Translations under genes and position numbers: made by a program
Source of the DNA: Flavobacterium psychrophilum
GTDB taxonomy: Bacteria > Bacteroidota > Bacteroidia > Flavobacteriales > Flavobacteriaceae
Assembly: GCA_945897545.1 (NCBI GenBank)
Contig: CAMDGJ010000003.1
Coordinates: 1-38,934 of the forward strand
Reading direction: 5' to 3'
DNA length: 38,934 nucleotides
Part shown: piece by piece, positions 17,499 through 26,226 of the stretch
How positions within the stretch are numbered: position 1 is the first letter of the stretch
Layout of the letters: each line of letters begins with the position of its first letter
The notes under the pieces: generated by a model
What the model was told of the DNA's origin: nothing
What the model saw: only the letters and a program-made list of their open reading frames with translations
Databases searched by the model: none

Positions 17499-18980
17499 AT
17501 GATAAAAAATATAAAATTGCTATTTTTGGTTTCGTTAACCTTTATAGCCTGTAACGATGACGAAATAGTTACTTACGACACCGCAGACGGATTACCACTT
17601 ACGGCAGGAACAGCCGATTTTTCTAAATATGTTGCTCTTGGCGATTCTTATGCCGCTGGATTTTCTGATGGAGCCTTGTTTATTGAAGGGCAAAAAGGAG
17701 CTTATCCTAATATTTTATCACAACAGTTTGCTCTTGTAGGCGGAGGGACATTTACTACGCCACTTATGGCAGATAATACGGGTGGATTGCTACTAGGTGG
17801 AACACCAATTCAAGGAGTTCGATTGTATTTTAATGGAAAAGCCCCAGTTACTGTAGCTGGCTCTCCAACGACTGAAATCACAAAGCATCTTACCGGTAGT
17901 TTCAATAATATGGGAATACCTGGGGCAAAAAGTTTTCATTTGTTAGCGCCAGGTTATGGCAACACAGCTGGCATAGCTTTAGGAACAGCAAGCCCTTATT
18001 TTTCCCGTTTCTCATCGAACACAACAACAACTGTTTTGGCAGATGCTATAGCACAAACCCCAACATTCTTCTCCTTGTGGATTGGTGGTAATGATGTTTT
18101 AGGATATGCGTTATCTGGTGGCGATGGCACTAACCCTATTACCCCAACGGCTACATTTAGTGGGGCTTACAATTCTTTAGTTTCTCAGCTTGCAGCTGGC
18201 GGTCGTAAAGGAGTAATTGCAAATTTACCGTATGTTAGTGCGTTACCGCATTTCACAACAGTGCCGTATAATCCTGTTCCGCTTGATGCCGCAACAGTAG
18301 CTAAACTTAATAGCGCTGCGGCGTATGGTGCTTATAATGCTGGTATTGCTCAAGCTTTTGCTTATTTGGTAGCTAATAACTTAATGACTCAAACTAATGC
18401 TGATGCAGAAAAAGCAAAGAGAACTATTACTTTTCGTGTAGGTGCAGGCAATGCTGTTGTAATGATGGATGAATATCTAACAAATTTAACAAATATAAAT
18501 CCAGCATTGGTAAGTATGAGACAAGCTACTGAAGAAGATTTAATTGTTTTACCAGCAAGTTCTTTTATAGGAAGTACAGTTGGGGGGAACCCAGAATTAG
18601 TTAATGGTGTTTCTGTTCCTTTGGCAGACAAATGGGTGCTTTCTAAAGATGAAATCAAGGAAACTAAAGCAGCAACTGATGCCTATAATGTAACTATTGA
18701 AACTGCAGCAAGTACAAACAACTTGGCTTTCGTAGATGCGAAAATGATAATGAATCAATTATCTACAACTGGAATAACTGCAAATAATTTTACAATTAAC
18801 GCCACTTTTGTGTCGGGTGGTGCTTTTTCGCTTGACGGCTTTCACCCAACTCCAAGAGGGTACGCCTTAATAGCTAATAATTTTATAAAAGCTATAAACA
18901 CTAAATATGGTTCTAATCTTAGTGGAGTTAATTTAGGAGATTACAGAATATTATTTCCTAGAGACGCTGCCAATTTTTAA
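17499..18980 (+). CDS. SGNH/GDSL-hydrolase lipoprotein
   Basis: 493 residues. The lipobox ends at Cys18 (FIAC) and is followed by NDDE, an acidic cluster matching flavobacterial lipoprotein surface-export signals. SGNH blocks are present: nucleophile VALGDSYAAGFSDG at about 46-59, a Gly in NMGIPGAKSFH, Asn in WIGGNDVLGY near 192-201, and the Asp-His pair in DGFHPTPRGYALIAN near 453-467. The enzyme should be an esterase, lipase or carbohydrate deacetylase acting on the cell surface. It is co-transcribed with the TonB receptor, which suggests that the hydrolase trims the substrate the receptor imports; this is inference. The central region (about 60-160) has a large insertion relative to simple GDSL enzymes. 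Confidence 0.87.
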   Translation: MIKNIKLLFLVSLTFIACNDDEIVTYDTADGLPLTAGTADFSKYVALGDSYAAGFSDGALFIEGQKGAYPNILSQQFALVGGGTFTTPLMADNTGGLLLGGTPIQGVRLYFNGKAPVTVAGSPTTEITKHLTGSFNNMGIPGAKSFHLLAPGYGNTAGIALGTASPYFSRFSSNTTTTVLADAIAQTPTFFSLWIGGNDVLGYALSGGDGTNPITPTATFSGAYNSLVSQLAAGGRKGVIANLPYVSALPHFTTVPYNPVPLDAATVAKLNSAAAYGAYNAGIAQAFAYLVANNLMTQTNADAEKAKRTITFRVGAGNAVVMMDEYLTNLTNINPALVSMRQATEEDLIVLPASSFIGSTVGGNPELVNGVSVPLADKWVLSKDEIKETKAATDAYNVTIETAASTNNLAFVDAKMIMNQLSTTGITANNFTINATFVSGGAFSLDGFHPTPRGYALIANNFIKAINTKYGSNLSGVNLGDYRILFPRDAANF

Positions 18981-19005
18981 ATAAAGTCGTCCACACAAAT
19001 AAATA

Positions 19006-19036
19006 GCCTTCTCATTTTTTGAGAAGGTTTTTTGTT
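19006..19036 (+). terminator. Rho-independent terminator after the SGNH gene
   Basis: Stem CCTTCTCA / TGAGAAGG with a TTTT loop, then a run of six T's. It ends the receptor-hydrolase operon. Confidence 0.88.
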
Positions 19037-19114
19037 TTATATGCATTTTTCTTGATTTTTTAATCCCGCAGTAAATTTTCAAATTTAACTGGCTGCTTTT
19101 TTATAAAAAAAGTG

Positions 19115-19145
19115 TTGATTTTTATATTTTAAAAATTTACCTTTG
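19115..19145 (+). promoter_or_regulatory. Promoter of atpD-atpC
   Basis: TTG at 19115-19117 and TACCTTTG at 19138-19145 match the Bacteroidota -33/-7 pair with 20 bp between them. The leader to the atpD ATG is about 75 nt. It is the best complete promoter in the window. Confidence 0.7.
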
Positions 19146-19225
19146 CGCACTGAAAGTGCATTCAGTCGATTAGTTTCGTTTAGATGCCAATCATAAATCT
19201 GAATAGCTATTTAATAAATACATAA

Positions 19226-20740
<1,515 letters not shown>

Positions 20741-20765
20741 TAAAGAGGGAACTTAGAAATGGGAA

Positions 20766-20823
20766 GTTAGAAGTTGTTTAAACTTTATCTCCACTTCTAA
20801 CCTCTAACCTCTAACCTCTAACT
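20766..20823. repeat. Heptad repeat and hairpin in the atpD-atpC gap
   Basis: CCTCTAA-like heptads run from about 20795 to 20823. GTTAGAAGT at 20766-20774 is perfectly complementary to ACTTCTAAC at 20793-20801, so the mRNA can form a 9-bp stem with an 18-nt loop between the two coding regions. No T-tract follows, so it is not a simple terminator. Confidence 0.6.
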
Positions 20824-20830
20824 TTAAAAT

Positions 20831-21112
20831 ATGTTTTTAGAAATAGTATCACCAGAAGCAAAATTATTTTCAGGCGAAGTAATCTCGGTTACCCTTCCGG
20901 GAGTCGATGGTAGTTTTCAAATATTGAATCATCACGCACCCATAGTTTCGATACTTCAAAAAGGAATCGTAAAAATTACGGCTCCAAGTTTCAATTTTAG
21001 CAAGGAAGTAGAGGATTTATTCACGAAAGTGAACGATCAGAATTATACTTTAGTTATCAATTCTGGAACTATTGAAATGAAAGACAATAAAGTAATTGTT
21101 TTAGCCGATTAA
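20831..21112 (+). CDS. atpC: F1F0 ATP synthase subunit epsilon (short form)
   Basis: 93 residues. The N-terminal beta-sandwich is complete (FLEIVSPEAKLFSGEVISVTLPGVDGSFQILNHHAPIVSIL is split over residues 2-42, ending in NHHAP). The C-terminal two-helix hairpin found in the ~135-residue bacterial form is absent; the protein ends at VIVLAD. Short epsilon subunits are usual in Bacteroidota, and lack the helix that inhibits ATP hydrolysis in E. coli. It follows atpD by 90 bp in the same transcript and ends in a terminator. Confidence 0.93.
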   Translation: MFLEIVSPEAKLFSGEVISVTLPGVDGSFQILNHHAPIVSILQKGIVKITAPSFNFSKEVEDLFTKVNDQNYTLVINSGTIEMKDNKVIVLAD

Positions 21113-21129
21113 TACGATTTCACGATAAA

Positions 21130-21166
21130 AACTAAAAGCCAAGCAGTACTGTTTGGCTTTTTTTTG
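21130..21166 (+). terminator. Rho-independent terminator after atpC
   Basis: Stem AAAGCCAA / TTTGGCTTT around a GCAGTACTG loop, then eight T's, about 20 bp after the atpC stop. Confidence 0.88.
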
Positions 21167-21294
21167 GCACTAATTAGTCACAGCTTAAAAATAGATCAAT
21201 AATCGGACTGTTAATAACTTAAGTTAAAATAACACTAAAAAAGGTTCTGGTAAATCGCCAAAAAGTGAATATTTCGGTATAAAAAAGCGGCAAT

Positions 21295-21510
21295 ATGTTA
21301 GGCAAAATAAAACCAGATTCACAGCAAAATTTATTTAAAACTAGACTGACAGACCTTATAAACCTTGGTCATCCCTTGATAAAATTGGCAGATGAGGTTT
21401 CTTTGGATAAAATGGAGTTGGAGTTCCAAAATTTATATTCAGAACAAGGAAGACCCCGCATTCCTATTCGAAAAATTGCTGGGTTATTGCTCTTGAAAGA
21501 AATGTTTAAG
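21295..21510 (+). mobile_element. IS5-type transposase, N-terminal remnant
   Basis: About 71 codons from ATG 21295 (MLGKIKPDSQQNLFKTRL … FQNLYSEQGRP … IPIRKIAGLLLLKEMF) match the N-terminal domain of IS5-group DDE transposases of Bacteroidota. All catalytic DDE residues are missing. Homology stops at about 21507, and by 21522 the sequence is aldehyde dehydrogenase in the +2 frame relative to the transposase frame; the frame stays open to 21645 only by chance. The left IS end probably lies shortly upstream, near the AAGGTTCTGG at about 21240, but I cannot fix it and no right end is present. It is a dead fragment. Confidence 0.75.
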
Positions 21511-21512
21511 CA

Positions 21513-22040
21513 CTTTCAGCCACTGACCTGCAGGCTGTTGAAATGTATGCCAATGCTTTATCAAAAGTCCTTGCCGAAGGCGGTAAACTTGTCGTTCAAG
21601 GCGGTGTCCTTTCGGGCGAAGGATATGAAAGTGGTTGCTATGTAAAACCTGCGATTGCGGAAGCCAATAATTCATTCACAATCGTGCAACACGAAACTTT
21701 TGCTCCAGTTTTATACCTATTGAAATATTCAGGTTCGGTAGAAAATGCTATCGAAATTCAAAACGGAGTTGCTCAAGGACTTTCATCTGCAATCATGACG
21801 AATAATTTGCGCGAAGCGGAACTTTTCTTATCAGTAACAGGATCCGATTGCGGTATTGCCAATGTAAATATTGGAACATCCGGTGCTGAAATTGGTGGTG
21901 CTTTTGGTGGAGAAAAAGAAACCGGTGGCGGACGTGAATCCGGTTCCGATGCTTGGAAAATTTATATGCGCCGTCAAACTAATACCATTAATTACACTAC
22001 AAGTTTGCCTTTGGCGCAAGGAATAAAATTCGATTTGTAA
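21513..22040 (+). pseudogene. Aldehyde dehydrogenase (ALDH7/AmaB type), 3' fragment, copy 1
   Basis: The frame reads back from the stop at 22040 to about 21513 (…TDLQAVE just before ATG 21543) and corresponds to roughly the last third of an ALDH7-family enzyme, L-aminoadipate-semialdehyde / piperideine-6-carboxylate dehydrogenase. Present are [29 protein letters not shown] and the terminal [21 protein letters not shown] block. The catalytic Cys, the NAD-binding N-terminal region and about 340 residues are missing, replaced by the IS fragment. An ATG at 21543 could give a 165-residue product, but it would be inactive. A full-length copy may exist elsewhere in the genome. Confidence 0.85.
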
Positions 22041-22052
22041 ATATACAATCCA

Positions 22053-22093
22053 TAAAAAAAGCGGCAAGATTTTATATCAAGCCGCTTTTTTAT
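22053..22093 (+). terminator. Terminator behind ALDH fragment copy 1
   Basis: Stem AAAAAAAGCGGC / GCCGCTTTTTT with a 15-nt loop. It starts 13 bp after the stop codon. The left arm of the same terminator is also present behind copy 2 near 26066, but the right arm is damaged there. Confidence 0.85.
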
Positions 22094-22277
22094 TTGTGGT
22101 AACTTTATTCGGCTACTATCCAGCGCCAAAAGCTTAGTACATTTTTTAAACCATTAAGAAATTAAGAAAATTAAGTTTTGGGTCTTTTGTAAAAAAATGC
22201 TACAGGAGCAGTCCTGCGCAACAAAGCAAACGAGAGGAATGAGACTGCTTGATTGCCCTATGCTCATTCTAAAACAA

Positions 22278-24269
22278 TTAGTTAAAATCTTTAATTCTTA
22301 TTTTATCATCTTGAACATAAAAGAAAATATTTGATTTAAATTCAAAATTATCAGGAATTAAAGTTGGAATAAATTCAATTCTTGTGCCATACTGATTCCA
22401 ATTATTATTTAAATCTTTCATTAATAAAAAATAACTTTTTTTATCTCCGTTTGCAAATGGCGACTCAATTTTATGAGCTACTATTAAATAATTAGAGCTA
22501 GAATCATAATCAAAAAAAGTAATTTCACCCCCTTGATTATTACTTCTAAAAACAAGTTCGTTGTTATATTGACTCCATAAATTTGATGAAGCGTTATAAT
22601 GATAAGTTCTTATATAACAAGGGTCAGTTGAGTCACCAGAAACAGTATCTCTTTGTGAAGAAATCCCAATTTTTGTTCCATCATCTGACAAACAAAGGCG
22701 ATAACCCCAACCTCTTGTATTTGGTCCTTCAATGAAATTACCTCTTTGAGTAAAAGTTGTACCATCGTAAAAAAACACCCCTATTCTTCCATTTGTAGGA
22801 AAACCACCTAACGCCCCTAAATTTTGTGCGGCATTACTTAGTGCAATAATGCTGCCATCATTACTTATTTGTAGGTCAGAATTGCCTAATATCCCATTCG
22901 CTAAAAACTGGCTTGAAACCCAATTATTTCCAACTAATTTATAAAAAGTAATTGACTGTGTAGTATTTCCTGAATTATCTAAACTTACAATTAAATTTGC
23001 AGCTGCATTCATTTTTGTTTTAATAAAGCCAATACTAGGAATCGTGCTATGTAATACCCAAGTATTGTTAACTAATTTATAAATATAACCATCGTTTGGT
23101 GTTCCTCCAGTAAAAAATATTGATAATCCATCGCCACTAATCCCTACTTGAAGTCCATATCTGCTATTAAGTGATGGTCCTATAAATTCTTGGCCAACAT
23201 TTTCAAAAGTGCCATTTTCATACTTCAATACAGATACTTTACCTGCAGAATTAATGTTATTGCCGCTATTGTCAATCCCAGTGTGTGACTGACACCCCAA
23301 TATAATAAATTTCCCATTATCACTCACTGCTATTGAGGTATAAGTGCCGCAAATTGAAATATCTCCATTGTAAGTTGTTATAGCATCAGAAAATGCAGCG
23401 TTAGCCCCAATAGAGTTTGAGGCTGGGCCTTGTATTCCTTGTGGTCCTGCAACCCCTTGTGCTCCATTACAAACATATTTAGTTTGCGCAACATTAATTT
23501 CACTATTTTCTAATAAACCATTGCTATTGCTGTCTAATCCCACTTCTATTTTGGTACCACCATTTGAACAGTTAACTCCTGCAGGTTCAACGGTTGTTTT
23601 TATTAAGGCATTTAAACCATTGTTTCCATTTGTTCCCGCTAAACCATTATCCCCCTTATCGCCTTTCAATCCTTGAATTCCTTGAGGACCAGACACTCCT
23701 GTATCGCCTTTCAATCCTTGAATTCCTTGTGGTCCTGTAAGCCCTACTGTGCCTATAGGTCCTGCTATTCCCTGAGCTCCAGTATCTCCTTTCAAACCTT
23801 GAATTCCTTGCGGTCCAGCAGGTCCTGGCGTGCCAGGTGTTCCTGAATTAGCAGCATAAAGCGCAAAAGGAACAGATGTAAAAGGTTGGTTACTGATTTC
23901 AAGAAAACTAGAACAATTTCCTGTAGTGTCTAATTCCACAACAAGATTTTTTGGATTCCCATCCCAATTCACAGCAGCAAAATTCAGTGCTGTACCACCT
24001 GTTTTTGTTCCTGTACCAATGATAACATTGACCATCCCAAATTCATCTGTGGTAGTAGTTAAAATTTCCTGATATTCTATTAGAGATTCACCCTTTAAAA
24101 TTTTAAAACGCAAACAAATATTTGTATTTACTAATGGCGCTCTGGAGTTATCAGCTCCCGGCAATTCCTCTCCTTTTGGATTTAGTATTACAGCCTGATA
24201 CGTAATTCCGTTTTGAGCGTTTGAGAATAATGCAAAAAATAGCAAAAATAAAATGTATATCTTTTTCAT
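22278..24269 (-). CDS. Secreted collagen-like / DUF7151 protein with beta-propeller-like C-terminus
   Basis: 663 residues. Signal peptide 1-18 ([18 protein letters not shown]); a beta-rich N-terminal domain about 20-138; a collagen-like Gly-X-Y region at 143-218 built from a [13 protein letters not shown] unit; a DUF7151 domain at about 219-269 ([34 protein letters not shown]); a short second Gly-X-Y stretch to 283; and about 370 residues of repeats such as [17 protein letters not shown] and [15 protein letters not shown] that suggest a beta-propeller. No T9SS tail is seen. It is third in a three-gene operon, 8 bp after the beta-barrel gene. A surface or matrix role is likely; the ligand is unknown. 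Confidence 0.85.
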   Translation of the reverse strand: MKKIYILFLLFFALFSNAQNGITYQAVILNPKGEELPGADNSRAPLVNTNICLRFKILKGESLIEYQEILTTTTDEFGMVNVIIGTGTKTGGTALNFAAVNWDGNPKNLVVELDTTGNCSSFLEISNQPFTSVPFALYAANSGTPGTPGPAGPQGIQGLKGDTGAQGIAGPIGTVGLTGPQGIQGLKGDTGVSGPQGIQGLKGDKGDNGLAGTNGNNGLNALIKTTVEPAGVNCSNGGTKIEVGLDSNSNGLLENSEINVAQTKYVCNGAQGVAGPQGIQGPASNSIGANAAFSDAITTYNGDISICGTYTSIAVSDNGKFIILGCQSHTGIDNSGNNINSAGKVSVLKYENGTFENVGQEFIGPSLNSRYGLQVGISGDGLSIFFTGGTPNDGYIYKLVNNTWVLHSTIPSIGFIKTKMNAAANLIVSLDNSGNTTQSITFYKLVGNNWVSSQFLANGILGNSDLQISNDGSIIALSNAAQNLGALGGFPTNGRIGVFFYDGTTFTQRGNFIEGPNTRGWGYRLCLSDDGTKIGISSQRDTVSGDSTDPCYIRTYHYNASSNLWSQYNNELVFRSNNQGGEITFFDYDSSSNYLIVAHKIESPFANGDKKSYFLLMKDLNNNWNQYGTRIEFIPTLIPDNFEFKSNIFFYVQDDKIRIKDFN
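23657..23810. repeat. Coding tandem repeat in the collagen-like region
   Basis: A 28-bp string is identical at 23657-23684 and 23702-23729, 45 bp (15 codons) apart. A third, slightly diverged copy is at 23783-23810. It encodes the GIQGLKGD repeats and offers a site for slippage or recombination that would change collagen-arm length. Confidence 0.75.
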
Positions 24270-24277
24270 ATTAATTT

Positions 24278-24892
24278 TTAATTAAAGGCATAATGAACGC
24301 CAAATTGTAATTGACTGGTGCTAAATGATAATTTTTGTGCTGTAGCATTTGTTGGGTTAAGTCCTATGCAATAGTTATATCCAAAACTGATGAAGCCAGC
24401 AGAAGAAAGATTGTATTTTATTTGAACTCCTAATGAAGGGGTTACTAACAAACCAGAAAATTCCTTTTCTTTGGTCAAGTCATAATACGTTCCATTAATG
24501 CTCTCTTTACCACTTATTATAGTTGCGAGATTTAATCCAAACTTGGGAAGAATATCAAAATCACTTCTTTCGATAATAGAATAAGTAATTCCTCCTTGAA
24601 AACCGAGATATTCTGTGTTCCAGGAATAACTATTTACAGAATTACCTCCTACATTATTGTATTCATTCAATGCCAAGCCCAGAGAATAGCTGAATTTATC
24701 ATTCTCTAAAGGCTGAATAAAGCCTAACTCATAAAAATTTCCCGTTCCATTTTTAAGATTGGGATTTGAGGCACCACTTGAATCTTTAAAATTATAAGTG
24801 GTAAAGTTTTTCCCCACTGAGAAATAAACTTCTTGAGCGTGGGCATTTTCCAAGGACCAAAATATGGCAAGCAAAAAAATTAATTTTTTCAT
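24278..24892 (-). CDS. Outer-membrane beta-barrel protein
   Basis: 204 residues with a signal peptide (cleavage about residue 19, NAHAQ). Alternating hydrophobic/polar strands with aromatic ends ([72 protein letters not shown]) and a C-terminal [10 protein letters not shown] suit a porin-fold OMP of about eight strands. Its ATG overlaps the stop of the upstream T9SS-tail gene by one base (TAATG), so translation is coupled. It probably anchors or supports export of its operon partners; that is inference. Confidence 0.8.
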   Translation of the reverse strand: MKKLIFLLAIFWSLENAHAQEVYFSVGKNFTTYNFKDSSGASNPNLKNGTGNFYELGFIQPLENDKFSYSLGLALNEYNNVGGNSVNSYSWNTEYLGFQGGITYSIIERSDFDILPKFGLNLATIISGKESINGTYYDLTKEKEFSGLLVTPSLGVQIKYNLSSAGFISFGYNYCIGLNPTNATAQKLSFSTSQLQFGVHYAFN

Positions 24893-25383
24893 TATTGTTT
24901 TAATATTTGTGAATAATAAGTATAGTTAGGAGCTGTTAATCGAGCCAAATAGTTACTTGATGGTAATGAAGGTAAGTCGATAGTTAAGAGAGTTTCAGAA
25001 GCCTTTTTTTCGTCCTTAAAAACCAATCTTCCACGAATATCAAAAACCTCAATCAGTATCTTGTCTTTAACGGGAATCGAAAACTGAAAATTTATAGTAG
25101 TTACAAAAGGATTGGGATAAGTGATGGTCGAAATGGCAGTGGTTATCTTTATATTGATATATTTTCCCCAATTACTTTGTTGGAATCCCTGACCGACAGT
25201 ATAGCCATTTTTATAGTTTCCAATAGCGCTTTGTTGTCCAATCGACTGGCTTACGAGCATTCCATTAGCAATAACTACACTTTTCCCCTGTGCAGCAATC
25301 ATCTGGTGATGAAGTTCTTGACTATGCATCGATAAACTGATAAAAAGCAGTAATACGCATATAAGTTGTCGTCTTTCTCTCAA
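24892..25383 (-). CDS. Short secreted protein with T9SS type A sorting domain
   Basis: 163 residues. Basic N-terminus and signal peptide (MRERRQLICVLLLFISLSMHSQ), a middle segment SVVIANGMLVSQSIGQQSAIGNYKNGY common in small flavobacterial T9SS cargo, and a sorting tail from about residue 85 (ITYPNPFVTTINFQF, VFDIRGRLVF, YLARLTAPNYTYYSQILKQ). It should be secreted by the type IX system and linked to the surface. First gene of a three-gene operon with the beta-barrel and collagen-like proteins. Confidence 0.85.
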   Translation of the reverse strand: MRERRQLICVLLLFISLSMHSQELHHQMIAAQGKSVVIANGMLVSQSIGQQSAIGNYKNGYTVGQGFQQSNWGKYINIKITTAISTITYPNPFVTTINFQFSIPVKDKILIEVFDIRGRLVFKDEKKASETLLTIDLPSLPSSNYLARLTAPNYTYYSQILKQ

Positions 25384-25447
25384 AATATTCTATTTAAAAT
25401 TTAATAATTACTGTATAAACAAACCCATTATTTTTCATCTTAGATTG

Positions 25448-25455
25448 CAAACATA
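25448..25455 (-). promoter_or_regulatory. -7 promoter element of the island surface-protein operon
   Basis: The minus strand reads TATGTTTG (TAnnTTTG), with a leader of about 58 nt to the ATG at 25383. No clear -33 half is visible. It lies 125 bp from the palindrome at 25580-25597. Confidence 0.5.
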
Positions 25456-25579
25456 AAAAGTATAATTTTCATTACTTTACGGGAAACCTCATATGAGCAA
25501 AATATTTTTATTTTTTTTAATTGTGGCAATACTATTAATAGCTAAGATTTAATTTTTGACAGACAAATATATAAGAATT

Positions 25580-25597
25580 TTCGACTTATAAGTCGAA
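25580..25597. promoter_or_regulatory. 18-bp perfect palindrome, candidate operator
   Basis: TTCGACTTATAAGTCGAA is its own reverse complement over 18 bp. It lies 43 bp before the start of a small HTH gene and between that gene and the divergent surface-protein operon. This is the usual place for the binding site of a dimeric HTH repressor controlling itself and its neighbour. Confidence 0.55.
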
Positions 25598-25640
25598 TGA
25601 AAGAAAGTTTTTTGGTTTTGTACTTTATTTTCTTTGCTCT

Positions 25641-25874
25641 ATGCAGAGTTATTTTGAAAAAATAGAAGCAGAACTAGTAAATAGGCTGTACAAAGAATTT
25701 ATAATCAAGTTTGATGGAAACAAATCCAAATTTGCTAAAGCTTCATTATGTTCTGAAACTACCGTAAGAAGAGTATTCAGGAACGAGCAAAGGATGACCG
25801 TTGATTTGTTATTGAGATTCTGTTCTGCATTAGGAATGAAAGTTTCTGACTTATTTAATCGTCTTGAGCTCTAA
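25641..25874 (+). CDS. Small XRE-like helix-turn-helix regulator
   Basis: 77 residues. After an N-terminal helix ([18 protein letters not shown]), residues about 28-74 form a five-helix XRE-type domain: [20 protein letters not shown] supplies helices 2-3, with recognition residues in [11 protein letters not shown], and [21 protein letters not shown] supplies helices 4-5. There is no catalytic or ligand domain. A weak TTTG … CTTTG promoter-like stretch precedes it. It is the only gene of the inserted segment on the plus strand and is divergent from the surface operon, which it may regulate through the nearby palindrome. Confidence 0.75.
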   Translation: MQSYFEKIEAELVNRLYKEFIIKFDGNKSKFAKASLCSETTVRRVFRNEQRMTVDLLLRFCSALGMKVSDLFNRLEL

Positions 25875-25909
25875 CAGAGGGAGGGCTATCAAAGGTAAAA
25901 ATTAAACAA

Positions 25910-26053
25910 GGTGCTTTTGGTGGAGAAAAAGAAACCGGTGGCGGACGCGAATCTGGTTCCGATGCTTGGAAAATTTATATGCGTCGTCAAACCAATACAA
26001 TTAATTATACTACTAGTTTACCTTTGGCACAAGGCATAAAATTTGATTTGTAA
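25910..26053 (+). pseudogene. Aldehyde dehydrogenase (ALDH7/AmaB type), 3' fragment, copy 2
   Basis: The last 47 codons and stop of the same ALDH gene as copy 1 ([12 protein letters not shown] … [11 protein letters not shown]). It aligns without gaps to 21897-22040: 133 of 144 bases are identical and all 11 differences are third-position synonymous changes, so the peptide is identical. Similarity continues for about 35 bp past the stop, into the first arm of a terminator, and then ends. There is no start codon or upstream coding sequence; 36 bp earlier lies the HTH gene's stop. Confidence 0.9.
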
Positions 26054-26226
26054 AGAAAAAATCTATAAAAAAAGCGGCAAAATTTTCATCGAAGCGCTTC
26101 GTCTATTTTTTTGCCAAAAATTGCTTCGCCTGTTCGCAATTGCTCGGGTCACAGATTAATAAATGATATTTTAAAATCTGTGCATCCGTGGCTATTAGTA
26201 TTTATATGAGTTTGTCCCGTGCTATT
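26054..26226. other. Gene-free stretch with degenerate terminator and ATCTGTG arms
   Basis: It holds the left arm of a terminator (AAAAAAAGCGGC), a 12-bp palindrome CGAAGCGCTTCG at about 26090-26101, and CACAGATT at 26150-26157 paired with AATCTGTG at 26175-26182. The latter words recur as intergenic repeats in flavobacteria. No gene is visible. Confidence 0.45.

Noticed and set aside
17499..18980. SusD-type partner of the TonB receptor
   Set aside because: The protein has SGNH motifs (GDS, GGND, DGFH) and no SusD helical repeats.
21215..21226. 12-bp palindrome TAACTTAAGTTA before the transposase remnant
   Set aside because: It is short and AT-rich and therefore expected by chance here; no gene to regulate remains.
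21543..22040. Functional 165-residue aldehyde dehydrogenase
   Set aside because: It lacks the catalytic Cys and NAD-binding region, and its frame continues upstream of the ATG as ALDH sequence to the IS junction. It is a fragment.
22200..22270. Terminator for the collagen-like gene (GAATGAG / CTCATTC)
   Set aside because: The stem is only 7 bp, the loop is long, and no T-tract follows on the minus strand.
23640..23830. Regular 28-bp repeats with 17-bp spacing, CRISPR-like at first sight
   Set aside because: They lie in frame inside the collagen-like coding region (Gly-X-Y with a 45-bp period), there are only two perfect copies, and no cas genes are present.
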